DNA of 64,000 nt from Bacteroides zhangwenhongii (lineage in GTDB: Bacteria; Bacteroidota; Bacteroidia; Bacteroidales; Bacteroidaceae), in NCBI RefSeq assembly GCF_009193325.2, contig NZ_CP059856.1, positions 1,612,001 through 1,676,000 on the forward strand, written 5' to 3'. The notes under the pieces are model-generated. The model saw only the letters and a list, made by a program, of their open reading frames with translations. It was not told where the DNA came from and ran no database searches. This document shows, in pieces, positions 43,328-51,584 of the stretch. The translations under genes were made by a program, and so were the position numbers. Position 1 is the stretch's first letter. Every line of letters starts with the position of its first letter.

Positions 43328-44059
43328 TTACCGTCTTACTTTATTATATATCTTCTTGTCAAATTTATAATAACGTGCAGCCCGGTGAGCCACGCCTTGT
43401 TGCTTTTCTTCTAAAGGAACTACATATTCCATCATGGCTATTTTTTTATGGAAGTTACGTACATCCACAGCTTTGTCATATACCAACTCAAAAAGAATTC
43501 TCAATTGTGCAGCTGTAAATTTACGCGGAAGCAGTTCGAACAACATGGAAGGATTAAATTCTACGAACTGACGAATATAAGTCATTGCTTCCTTAATAAT
43601 CAGATTATGGTCAAAAGCTAATGTTTTCACATCTTTCAAAGCAATCCAACAAGCCTGGTGATCATCCAAGTTCTTGTCCAATGTACGGTCTATCTTGACC
43701 ATAGACAGATAAGCTATAGTCACAATACGCTCTACCCTCGATTGCATGGCCCGTTCCAACCAGCGCACATCTTTGGGATTACTGGTTCTGTTTTTAGAGC
43801 CGAATGCCTTAAACTGCATCAGATTTACATTTTTAAGTCCTGTCAATTCGTACAAGACACGTTGTGCAGCTTCGTCCAGATCCTCATCCATATATATAAG
43901 ACTTCCGGGAAGTTTCATATCGTGATATACTTCACCATTATCTTCACCCGCACGTTTCACAAGCAACACTTTCAGTTGTTCTCCGTCAAAACCAATCACA
44001 ACACAATCCACTGATATATGATTGTTGGCCAAAGGGGTATTTTTCTGTATATTATGCAT
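43328..44059 (-). CDS. Nudix-domain transcriptional regulator of xylose genes (NrtR-type)
   Basis: A 243-residue regulator started at 44059 (MHNIQKNTPLANNHISVDCVV); the upstream ATG at 44083 overlaps the -7 box and so is excluded. Residues 15-150 form a Nudix fold with a worn catalytic box (LPGSLIYMDEDLDEAAQRVLYELTG), typical of regulators that bind but do not cleave. Residues about 160-235 form a winged helix (FTAAQLRILFELVYDKAVDVRNFHKKI). Nudix-type AraR/XylR regulators control pentose genes in Bacteroides; its place beside xylBAE fits this. Confidence 0.9.
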   Translation of the reverse strand: MHNIQKNTPLANNHISVDCVVIGFDGEQLKVLLVKRAGEDNGEVYHDMKLPGSLIYMDEDLDEAAQRVLYELTGLKNVNLMQFKAFGSKNRTSNPKDVRWLERAMQSRVERIVTIAYLSMVKIDRTLDKNLDDHQACWIALKDVKTLAFDHNLIIKEAMTYIRQFVEFNPSMLFELLPRKFTAAQLRILFELVYDKAVDVRNFHKKIAMMEYVVPLEEKQQGVAHRAARYYKFDKKIYNKVRR

Positions 44060-44400
44060 ATATATTTCTTTAAGACGATGCAAATATAGAAGAGAAATGC
44101 AGTCCTAACAAAAATAATAGATATGCTATAAAACATTGTTTTTCATATATATACATATCATACACAATACAATATGTACAGTTGGCGTTATCTTACAATT
44201 TACAATATGTATTTTAGTTATCCACGAGAGGAGTAATTGTATAAAGTACGAAAACTATATTCGCACTTTATTATCAGCACTTTTCGCATTTATACCGATA
44301 GATTAAAAAACCGGTACTTATTGTATTTTAAACGATATGTCCTTTTGTACCTTATCGTTTTTTATCCTATCTTTGCAACCTAAATATTAAAAAAACTAAA
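44060..44400. promoter_or_regulatory. Divergent control region between the xyl regulator and thiD
   Basis: Holds two exact consensus promoters. Leftward: TTTG (44109-44112, minus), 20 bases, TATATTTG (44081-44088). Rightward: TTTG (44344-44347), 20 bases, TATCTTTG (44368-44375). No TPP riboswitch pattern was seen ahead of thiD. The middle is AT-rich with no gene. Confidence 0.8.
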
Positions 44401-45237
44401 ATGAAACATCATCCTGTCATTTTATCCATTGCCGGTTCCGATTGTTCGGGAGGTGCAGGTATTCAAGCGGATATAAAAGCAATCTCAGCATTAGGAGGAT
44501 ATGCAGCTTCGGCCATTACCGCAATTACCGTGCAGAATACATTAGGAGTGCACACTGTACAGGCTATGTCTCCCGAAATCGTTCGCGGACAAATAGAAGC
44601 TGTTATGGAGGATCTCCAACCTGTTGCGCTAAAAATAGGTATGATAAATGACATTCAGATCGTCCGTGTCATTTCTGACTGTATCCGAAAATATACTCCG
44701 CAATATATCGTTTACGATCCTGTGATGGTATCCACCAGTGGACGAAAACTAATGACGGACGAGGCCATAGAAGAAATAAAGAAAGAACTGTTACCACTTG
44801 TCACTTTAGCTACTCCAAATCTTGACGAAACAGCCGTACTTATCGGTAACCCCATCCATAACATTCAGGAAATGCAGGAAGCCGCCAAACTACTGACGGA
44901 ACATTATCATATCAGTATATTAGTAAAAGGCGGACATCTGGGAGGTGATCTAATGTCCGACTTCCTATATACCTCCGAATCTGCTTCCTATATATATAAG
45001 GAGAAAAAAATAGAAAGTAATAATCTGCACGGAACAGGATGTACCCTCTCTTCCGCAATTGCCACTTATCTGGCAAAGGGATATCCCTTACACGAATCTA
45101 TCCGCCACGCCAAAGCCTATATTACCCAAGCCATCCTTGCCGGAAAAGAGTTACACATCGGTCATGGCAACGGTCCGTTATGGCATTTTCCAGACTCCAT
45201 TGCACAAATGTGTACAATTTGTGCGGTCGTATCATAA
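44401..45237 (+). CDS. thiD: Hydroxymethylpyrimidine/phosphomethylpyrimidine kinase
   Basis: A 278-residue ribokinase-fold enzyme that phosphorylates HMP and HMP-P for thiamine synthesis or pyrimidine salvage. ILSIAGSDCSGGAGIQADIKA at the start, YDPVMVSTSGRKL in the middle and NLHGTGCTLSSAIAT (about 207-221) with the catalytic Cys/anion hole. The length is typical of single-domain ThiD (about 265-275). The last 35 bases carry a dyad (GCACAAAT 45202-45209, ATTTGTGC 45217-45224) next to the fabD promoter. It lacks a TPP riboswitch, so it may belong to salvage. Confidence 0.93.
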   Translation: MKHHPVILSIAGSDCSGGAGIQADIKAISALGGYAASAITAITVQNTLGVHTVQAMSPEIVRGQIEAVMEDLQPVALKIGMINDIQIVRVISDCIRKYTPQYIVYDPVMVSTSGRKLMTDEAIEEIKKELLPLVTLATPNLDETAVLIGNPIHNIQEMQEAAKLLTEHYHISILVKGGHLGGDLMSDFLYTSESASYIYKEKKIESNNLHGTGCTLSSAIATYLAKGYPLHESIRHAKAYITQAILAGKELHIGHGNGPLWHFPDSIAQMCTICAVVS

Positions 45238-45287
45238 AATTCCGTAACTTTGCACCCGCAATTAAAAATCAATTAAATAATAAAAAT

Positions 45288-46175
45288 ATGAAAGCATTTG
45301 TATTTCCCGGTCAAGGCGCTCAATTCGTAGGAATGGGTAAGGACCTGTATGAAAACTCAGCTTTAGCAAAAGAATTGTTTGAAAAAGCAAATGATATCCT
45401 CGGATATCGCATTACAGATATCATGTTCAACGGTACAGACGAAGACCTCCGTCAGACAAAGGTTACTCAACCTGCCGTATTCCTCCACTCTGTCATATCC
45501 GCTCTGTGCATGGGCGATGACTTCAAACCGGAAATGACAGCAGGGCACTCACTTGGTGAATTCTCAGCTTTGGTAGCTGCCGGTGCTTTGACTTTCGAAG
45601 ATGGACTTAAATTGGTTTATGCACGTGCAATGGCTATGCAAAAAGCCTGTGAAGCTACTCCGTCCACTATGGCCGCTATCATCGCACTGCCGGACGAAAA
45701 AGTAGAAGAAATCTGCGCATCTGTAAATGCAGAAGGCGAAGTCTGTGTACCTGCCAACTATAATTGTCCGGGACAAATCGTTATCTCCGGGTCTATTCCG
45801 GGCATCGAAAAGGCTTGTGAACTGATGAAGGCTGCCGGAGCCAAACGCGCTCTTCCATTGAAAGTAGGTGGTGCTTTTCATTCTCCGTTAATGGATCCTG
45901 CTAAAGTCGAATTGGAAGCTGCTATTAAAGCTACGGAAGTTCACACTCCTAAATGTCCGGTATACCAGAATGTAGACGCACTTCCCCACACTGATCCTGC
46001 AGAAATCAAAAAGAATCTGGTTGCACAGCTGACTGCTTCTGTACGCTGGACTCAATCAGTTAAAAATATGATAGCTGACGGTGCTACGGATTTCACTGAA
46101 TGTGGACCGGGTGCAGTACTTCAAGGATTGATTAAGAAAATCGATAGTTCAGTGAGCGCTCACGGTATCGCATAA
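45288..46175 (+). CDS. fabD: Malonyl-CoA:ACP transacylase
   Basis: A 295-residue enzyme that loads malonyl groups onto acyl carrier protein for fatty acid synthesis. The start MKAFVFPGQGAQFVGMG at 45288 is the family N-terminus; a longer upstream open frame reads through the thiD end and is not used. The active-site Ser is in AGHSLGEFSALVAAG (about 90), the later His in AFHSPLMDPA. A -7 box TAACTTTG (45245-45252) lies between the thiD end and the start. It ends in a strong terminator, so it is a single-gene unit. Confidence 0.96.
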   Translation: MKAFVFPGQGAQFVGMGKDLYENSALAKELFEKANDILGYRITDIMFNGTDEDLRQTKVTQPAVFLHSVISALCMGDDFKPEMTAGHSLGEFSALVAAGALTFEDGLKLVYARAMAMQKACEATPSTMAAIIALPDEKVEEICASVNAEGEVCVPANYNCPGQIVISGSIPGIEKACELMKAAGAKRALPLKVGGAFHSPLMDPAKVELEAAIKATEVHTPKCPVYQNVDALPHTDPAEIKKNLVAQLTASVRWTQSVKNMIADGATDFTECGPGAVLQGLIKKIDSSVSAHGIA

Positions 46176-46191
46176 ACAGAAACAACATAAT

Positions 46192-46236
46192 AAGAAAGGC
46201 GTGTCGGTTATCACCAACACGCCTTTCTTTATTTTT
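46192..46236 (+). terminator. Terminator of fabD
   Basis: AAGAAAGGCGTGT (46192-46204) pairs with ACACGCCTTTCTT (46217-46229), then TATTTTT. Confidence 0.92.
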
Positions 46237-46253
46237 CGGCTGTATATCCAGTC

Positions 46254-46499
46254 TTAGTTTCTTGGCAAAGCTTCTTTCACTACCATTGAACGACCTACAT
46301 ATTCTGCACCGTTCAATTGCTTGATAGCGTTGTTAGCTTCTGTATCATCCGGCATTTCGATAAACGCAAAGCCTTTTGATCTTCTAGTTTCACGGTCTGT
46401 GATTAACTTTACTGAAGCAACTGTTCCATACTCTTCCATTACATTTCTCAGGTCTGATTCCTTAACATTATAGCTAAGATTTCCAATGTACAAATTCAT
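46254..46499 (-). CDS. RRM-type RNA-binding protein
   Basis: An 81-residue single RNA-recognition-motif protein: RNP2 LYIGNLSY at residues 3-10 and RNP1 SKGFAFIEM at about 42-50. Small RRM proteins of this kind are abundant in Bacteroidetes and act as global RNA-binding regulators. A minus-strand TATATTTG (46507-46514) lies only seven bases ahead of the ATG, so this message may be leaderless, or another promoter lies in the 270-base gap upstream. Confidence 0.92.
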   Translation of the reverse strand: MNLYIGNLSYNVKESDLRNVMEEYGTVASVKLITDRETRRSKGFAFIEMPDDTEANNAIKQLNGAEYVGRSMVVKEALPRN

Positions 46500-46653
46500 A
46501 AAAATACAAATATAAAAAATTAATAATTCAATAAGAAAGTTTTGGGAAGAGCTAAATTAGAGATGGATATGCTCAAATAAATGAGAAGATTCATGTAAAA
46601 TAATCAAATCGCAATAAACCTCTTTATTGTTGTTGATGCAAAGGAAAGCATTA

Positions 46654-46747
46654 TTTAGGGATATCGCACTATGTTAGCCCCTTTTTCTTCTCATAAAACA
46701 TCTTTTTTATGAAAATAGGCCAATACTTAACGTTCAATATCCCTAAA
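46654..46747. repeat. Long-spaced inverted repeat downstream of glutamine synthetase
   Basis: Perfect 11-base arms TTTAGGGATAT (46654-46664) and ATATCCCTAAA (46737-46747), with an inner CATAAAA/TTTTATG dyad near 46692-46711. It lies 27 bases past the end of the glutamine synthetase gene and may end its transcript. Nothing else is seen in 46500-46773. Confidence 0.5.
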
Positions 46748-46773
46748 AACAGCCTTATACCTTTATAATTTCA

Positions 46774-48276
46774 CTATCCACAATGAAAATACTTATGTAC
46801 CAAATCTAACATTTCCTGTGGTTTTCCTTCCAAATCCGCACGTAATGTCTTGTCGCCATAACTGCGAAGCTTACGAATGATACCATCAATCATTGCCGGA
46901 CTGAATACATTATATTGTTCAAAAATGGCTCTTTGTTGTTGCAGGCAATCGGCAGAAGCCTCACAGCTATCCGGCAGTTGCGCTAATGATTTCAGCTTAT
47001 CTTCATTCTCTTTCTGATGGATATTCACATTTACATATGTCTTTTGGGCAATCTCCAATGCGTTTCCGATTTCAAACCCATGACGGCAGGCAACAGCCAA
47101 GCCTGCCAACAGTTGATATAGATCCGCCGATCCGTCCGGAGAACGCATTTCTACCGTCTGCTTTTGGCTAGTGTCGAAATGGCTTTCAGCTTCTAACGGG
47201 TTTGCCAATGTACACATATCTGTTTTTGCAGCCCACCCTAAAGGTACACGCACTAATACAGAACGGTTGCGATCTCCCCAACAAACATTGGTAGGTGCTT
47301 CCTGATGAGGAACAAGACGGAAATACGAAGTTGGATTGGTATTCCCGAAAGCAGTGATTGAAGGAGCAAGCAGCATCATTCCTGCAATTGCCTTGCGTGC
47401 CGTTTCCGACAAAACGCCATCTGCCAGCATTTGGTTCTTTCCGTCCCTCATTATACGCATATGGATATGTAACCCCGAGCCGGCTTTTCCTGCTGTAATT
47501 TTAGGAGCGAATGTTACATTATATCCATACTTATATCCTAAATTGCGGATCACCCATTTGGCTATCATCAATTGGTCTGCCGCCTGTGATACGGGAACAG
47601 GCAAGAATTCTATTTCATTTTGTTCATAAATATTGCCATCCAAAGTAAAGTTACCCACTTCGGAATGTCCGTACTTTATTTGCCCGCCTGTCTGTGCGAT
47701 ATAAGACATACATTGGGTGCGGAACTCATTGAATTTCGCATAAGGGCCTGATTCATGATAACCGCGCTGATCGGTCGCTTGAAACATACCCGTATCCGGT
47801 GCTATTACATAATATTCAAGTTCGCCCATAGCTTGAAATTCCATTCCGGTGACTTCCGTAAAGGTCTTACTTGCTTTGTACAGGGTATGTTCCGGCGCAC
47901 TTTCAAGCGGTTCTCCATCTTTATTAAAGAAAGAACAAAGCATGGACAAAGTCGGTATTTCTGCAAACGGATCAACAAATGCTGTGCAAAAACGAGGAAT
48001 CACGTAAAGGTCACTACTGCCCGCCTCTATAAAAGAGAAAAGACTGGAACCGTCTACCCGTTCTCCACAAGTGAGAATAGCTTCCAGATAAGCTTGATTA
48101 TTAATAACAAAGTTCAGTGTTTTCAAACGACCGTCTCCCGCCGGATACATAAAATTGACCATGCGGATATCTTTTTCTCGAATAAATGAAATAATATCGG
48201 CTTTAGTAAATTCAGAAGTCGGCTTCTGAAAGAATGCCACCAATTGGTTTGCATTCATTGATAATTCTTGATTCAT
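46774..48276 (-). CDS. Glutamine synthetase family protein
   Basis: A 500-residue GS catalytic-fold protein. Blocks: an N-terminal beta-grasp part (MVNFMYPAGDGRLKTLNF), the catalytic ELEYYVIAPD and NEIEFLPVP glutamates, GKAGSGLHIHMRIM (ATP/metal site), SYFRLVPHQEAPTNVCWGDRNRSVLVRVP (the glutamate/ATP loop) and TVEMRSPDGSADLY. It belongs to the type I-like branch, not to GSIII (about 730 residues). Whether it makes glutamine or a related amide cannot be told. The promoter box TATCTTTG (minus) is at 48325-48332. Confidence 0.9.
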   Translation of the reverse strand: MNQELSMNANQLVAFFQKPTSEFTKADIISFIREKDIRMVNFMYPAGDGRLKTLNFVINNQAYLEAILTCGERVDGSSLFSFIEAGSSDLYVIPRFCTAFVDPFAEIPTLSMLCSFFNKDGEPLESAPEHTLYKASKTFTEVTGMEFQAMGELEYYVIAPDTGMFQATDQRGYHESGPYAKFNEFRTQCMSYIAQTGGQIKYGHSEVGNFTLDGNIYEQNEIEFLPVPVSQAADQLMIAKWVIRNLGYKYGYNVTFAPKITAGKAGSGLHIHMRIMRDGKNQMLADGVLSETARKAIAGMMLLAPSITAFGNTNPTSYFRLVPHQEAPTNVCWGDRNRSVLVRVPLGWAAKTDMCTLANPLEAESHFDTSQKQTVEMRSPDGSADLYQLLAGLAVACRHGFEIGNALEIAQKTYVNVNIHQKENEDKLKSLAQLPDSCEASADCLQQQRAIFEQYNVFSPAMIDGIIRKLRSYGDKTLRADLEGKPQEMLDLVHKYFHCG

Positions 48277-48378
48277 AATCGGTTGTTTTTCGTTGTTATA
48301 TGATTAAAACGGTTTGCTGAATGCCAAAGATAAGGAAAAATTCACTAAATTCGTGCCGAACTAACGAAAAAGTAACTC

Positions 48379-49185
48379 ATGGAGGTATTTACAAACAGCT
48401 GGAATAGTCGGAAATATCAGATTGGCTATGCTCTAAGCGGAGGATTTATTAAAGGATTTGCCCATTTGGGAGTAATGCAGGCTCTTTTGGAGCATGATGT
48501 CAAACCGGATATTATCTCCGGAGTAAGTGCCGGAGCACTCGCAGGAGTATTCTACGCGGATGGTAATGAACCTCATAAAGTTCTCGATTATTTCTCCGGA
48601 CATAAATTTCAGGACTTAACAAAATTGGTTATTCCCAAGAAAGGGCTATTCGACCTTTGTGAGTTTATTGATTTTCTCCGAACAAACTTAAAGGCTAAGA
48701 ATCTGGAGGATTTACAAATTCCTTTGATTATCACCGCAACCGATCTCGACCACGGACGTATGGTTCATTTCCATCGTGGCACCATAGCGGAGCGGGTAGC
48801 CGCTTCCTGCTGTATGCCTGTCATGTTCGCTCCTGTTAACATAGAAGGCACTAATTATGTAGATGGCGGGCTGATGATGAATCTTCCGGTTTCTACTCTT
48901 CGCAGGATTTGTGATAAAGTAGTGGCTGTCAATGTAAGTCCTATCATGGCACAAGATTATAAAATGAATATTGTAAGTATCGCTATGCGTTCATTCCATT
49001 TTATGTTCCGTGCAAATACTTTTCCCGAAAGAGAAAAATGCGATTTATTGATCGAGCCTTATAATTTATACGGATACAGCAATACGGAACTAGAAAAAGC
49101 AGAAGAAATCTTTGAACAAGGATATAGTACTGCCAACGAGGTACTCAACCAATTATTGGAAGAAAAAGAGAATATATGGAGATAA
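48379..49185 (+). CDS. Patatin-like phospholipase
   Basis: A 268-residue esterase-fold protein of the RssA/YchK type. Oxyanion-hole block GYALSGGFIKGFAHLGV (about 15-31), the nucleophile Ser in IISGVSAGALAG (GxSxG, about 52), and the dyad Asp in NYVDGGLMMNLP (about 165). Likely cytoplasmic or membrane-associated lipid hydrolase. The GH13 gene follows after 47 bases, so they are probably co-transcribed although functionally unrelated. Confidence 0.92.
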   Translation: MEVFTNSWNSRKYQIGYALSGGFIKGFAHLGVMQALLEHDVKPDIISGVSAGALAGVFYADGNEPHKVLDYFSGHKFQDLTKLVIPKKGLFDLCEFIDFLRTNLKAKNLEDLQIPLIITATDLDHGRMVHFHRGTIAERVAASCCMPVMFAPVNIEGTNYVDGGLMMNLPVSTLRRICDKVVAVNVSPIMAQDYKMNIVSIAMRSFHFMFRANTFPEREKCDLLIEPYNLYGYSNTELEKAEEIFEQGYSTANEVLNQLLEEKENIWR

Positions 49186-49232
49186 TCCATATTTTTCCTC
49201 CAAATAACAATAAATATAAAAATCTACTCGAT

Positions 49233-50930
49233 ATGAATGACGAAAAGAAAATAATTATCTATCAAGTGTTCACACGCCTGTTTGGAAATAATAACAATCA
49301 CTGTGTTTACAATGGGGATATCAGTACCAACGGTTGTGGAAAAATGGCGGATTTCACACTGAAAGCACTAGGAGAAATAAAAAAACTAGGTAGCACACAT
49401 ATATGGTATACAGGCATTATCGAACATGCCACACAAACAGATTATCGCCGTTACAACATCGCGCCTGACCACCCTGCCGTTGTGAAAGGTAAAGCCGGAT
49501 CACCCTATGCTATCAAAGATTATTATGATGTTGACCCCGACTTGGCAAATGATGTGCCGGGACGCATGAAAGAATTTGAGAATCTGGTGAACCGTACTCA
49601 TCGTGCAGGGCTAAAAGTGATTATAGACTTTGTGCCCAACCACGTAGCCCGTCAATACCATTCGGATGCACAGCCCGACGGAACGACAGAATTGGGAGTC
49701 AACGATGATTCAAGTTTGGCTTTCAGTCCGTACAACAATTTTTATTATATTCCTCAGGCCGAGCTTCGCGCTCAGTTTGACATGAAAAACGGCGCTGCAG
49801 AGCCTTACCATGAATTTCCGGCCAAAGCGACCGGAAATAATCGTTTTGACGCTACTCCTAATATCAATGACTGGTATGAGACAATTAAACTGAATTACGG
49901 AGTGGATTATCAAAACGGTGGTACCTGTCACTTCTCCCCGACTCCGGATACATGGATAAAGATGCTGGATATACTTCTTTTCTGGGCATCAAAAAATATT
50001 GATGGCTTCCGTTGCGATATGGCGGAAATGGTCCCCGTAGAGTTTTGGGAATGGGCTATTCCACAAGTGAAAGAAGCTTATCCCGAAATTATTTTTATCG
50101 CAGAAGTCTACAATCCGAATGAATACCGCAACTATCTGTTCCGTGGAAAATTTGATTATTTGTATGATAAAGTAGGATTATATGATACTTTAAGAAATGT
50201 AGCCTGCGGATATGAATCTGCTACCGCCATTACACATTGCTGGCAAAGTCTGAACGGGATTGAGAAAAGAATGCTTAATTTCCTTGAGAATCATGACGAA
50301 CAACGCATCGCTTCTGATTTCTTTGCCGGTAATCCGCGTAAAGGCGTCCCGGCACTCATTGTTTCCGCCTGTATGAATACAAATCCCATGATGATTTACT
50401 TTGGGCAGGAGTTTGGAGAAATGGGTATGGATAATGAAGGATTCAGCGGAAGAGACGGGCGAACCACCATCTTTGACTACTGGAGTGTAGAGACTATCCG
50501 TCGTTGGCGCAACGGAGGTAAGTTTGATGGAAAAATGCTCAACGAAGATCATAAATACCTATATGATATCTATCAGAAGGTACTTACACTTTGTAATGAA
50601 GAACCAGCAATCACGCAAGGAGTATTCTTTGATTTGATGTATGCTAACATTAACGGATGGCGTTTCAATGAGCATAAGCAATATACTTTCATGAGAAAAT
50701 ATAAAAATGAACTGTTGTTTTTCGTTATCAATTTCGATAGTCAATTAGTAGACGTTGCAATCAATATTCCTTCACATGCTTTCGATTTCTTGCAAATTCC
50801 TCAAATGGAAAGTTTTCAAGCGGTTGACCTGATGACGGGGGCTAAAGAAGAGATCTGTTTGTTACCATATAAACCAACAGAGATTGCAGTGGGAGCTTAC
50901 AACGGAAAGATTCTAAAAATCACGTATTAG
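49233..50930 (+). CDS. GH13 alpha-amylase family glycosidase
   Basis: A 565-residue enzyme started at 49233 (MNDEKKIIIYQVFTRLFGN); an earlier frame-compatible ATG overlaps the patatin gene. There is no signal peptide, so it is cytoplasmic. GH13 regions: VIDFVPNHV (region I), GFRCDMAEMVP with the nucleophile Asp (II), IIFIAEVYNP with the acid Glu (III) and FLENHDEQR with the transition-state Asp (IV). The substrate is probably glycogen or maltodextrin, consistent with glgB nearby. Confidence 0.92.
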   Translation: MNDEKKIIIYQVFTRLFGNNNNHCVYNGDISTNGCGKMADFTLKALGEIKKLGSTHIWYTGIIEHATQTDYRRYNIAPDHPAVVKGKAGSPYAIKDYYDVDPDLANDVPGRMKEFENLVNRTHRAGLKVIIDFVPNHVARQYHSDAQPDGTTELGVNDDSSLAFSPYNNFYYIPQAELRAQFDMKNGAAEPYHEFPAKATGNNRFDATPNINDWYETIKLNYGVDYQNGGTCHFSPTPDTWIKMLDILLFWASKNIDGFRCDMAEMVPVEFWEWAIPQVKEAYPEIIFIAEVYNPNEYRNYLFRGKFDYLYDKVGLYDTLRNVACGYESATAITHCWQSLNGIEKRMLNFLENHDEQRIASDFFAGNPRKGVPALIVSACMNTNPMMIYFGQEFGEMGMDNEGFSGRDGRTTIFDYWSVETIRRWRNGGKFDGKMLNEDHKYLYDIYQKVLTLCNEEPAITQGVFFDLMYANINGWRFNEHKQYTFMRKYKNELLFFVINFDSQLVDVAINIPSHAFDFLQIPQMESFQAVDLMTGAKEEICLLPYKPTEIAVGAYNGKILKITY

Positions 50931-51023
50931 ACTATACACTCTCATTTTATGCACATCATTCAAACAAATATTCAAAAAGGCTGTTTTAAGTAGACAATTA
51001 ATAATCCTCTAAACTCAAAGCTT

Positions 51024-51512
51024 ATGAAAAAATTTAATATTTGGACAGTCGTGTTACTTTTGATAATATCCGTATCCACTTTTGCCAATACTCCTCCCGG
51101 TAATATTCAGTCAACTTTCAAGAAAATGTATCCAAAGGCTAATGATATAGCTTGGTCACAAGATGATGGATATTATTGTGCCAATTTTGTAATGAACGGA
51201 TTCACTAAAAACGTATGGTTTAATACTCAAGGGCAATGGGCTATGACACAGACTGACCTCGTCAGCCTCGACCGTTTATCGCCTGCCGTTTATAATGCTT
51301 TCGTATCCGGATCTTACGCAAGCTGGGTGGTAGATAATGTAACGATGGTCGAATTCCCAAAATGGCAAGCCATTATAGTGATTAAAGTAGGCCAGGATAA
51401 TGTCGACATTAAATATCAGTTATTCTATACTCCACAGGGCGTTTTGTTGAAAACCCGCAACGTGAGTTATTTACATGATATTCTCGGTCCAAGTACATTT
51501 TTTCTTAACTAA
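51024..51512 (+). CDS. PepSY-like (BLIP-type) secreted protein
   Basis: A 162-residue protein with a cleavable signal peptide (MKKFNIWTVVLLLIISVSTFA). The mature part has two repeats of a PepSY-like fold (IQSTFKKMYPKANDIAWSQDDGYYCANF; FPKWQAIIVIKVGQDNVDIKYQLFYTPQGVLLKT), a common periplasmic family of Bacteroidetes with unknown role. It converges on glgB, with a terminator between them. Confidence 0.85.
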   Translation: MKKFNIWTVVLLLIISVSTFANTPPGNIQSTFKKMYPKANDIAWSQDDGYYCANFVMNGFTKNVWFNTQGQWAMTQTDLVSLDRLSPAVYNAFVSGSYASWVVDNVTMVEFPKWQAIIVIKVGQDNVDIKYQLFYTPQGVLLKTRNVSYLHDILGPSTFFLN

Positions 51513-51527
51513 AAAGAGTGCATAGAG

Positions 51528-51566
51528 AAAAAAGCCCCCGCAGATGTAATGATTTGCAGGGGCTTC
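51528..51566 (-). terminator. Terminator of glgB
   Basis: AGCCCCCGCA (51533-51542) with TGCAGGGGCT (51555-51564); the one mismatch is G.U on the minus strand, followed there by six T. Confidence 0.88.
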
Positions 51567-51584
51567 TATTCTGTGTGGAAAGAG

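Noticed and set aside
44060..44400. TPP riboswitch ahead of thiD
   Set aside because: The conserved CUGAGA and ACCUGA-type blocks are absent.
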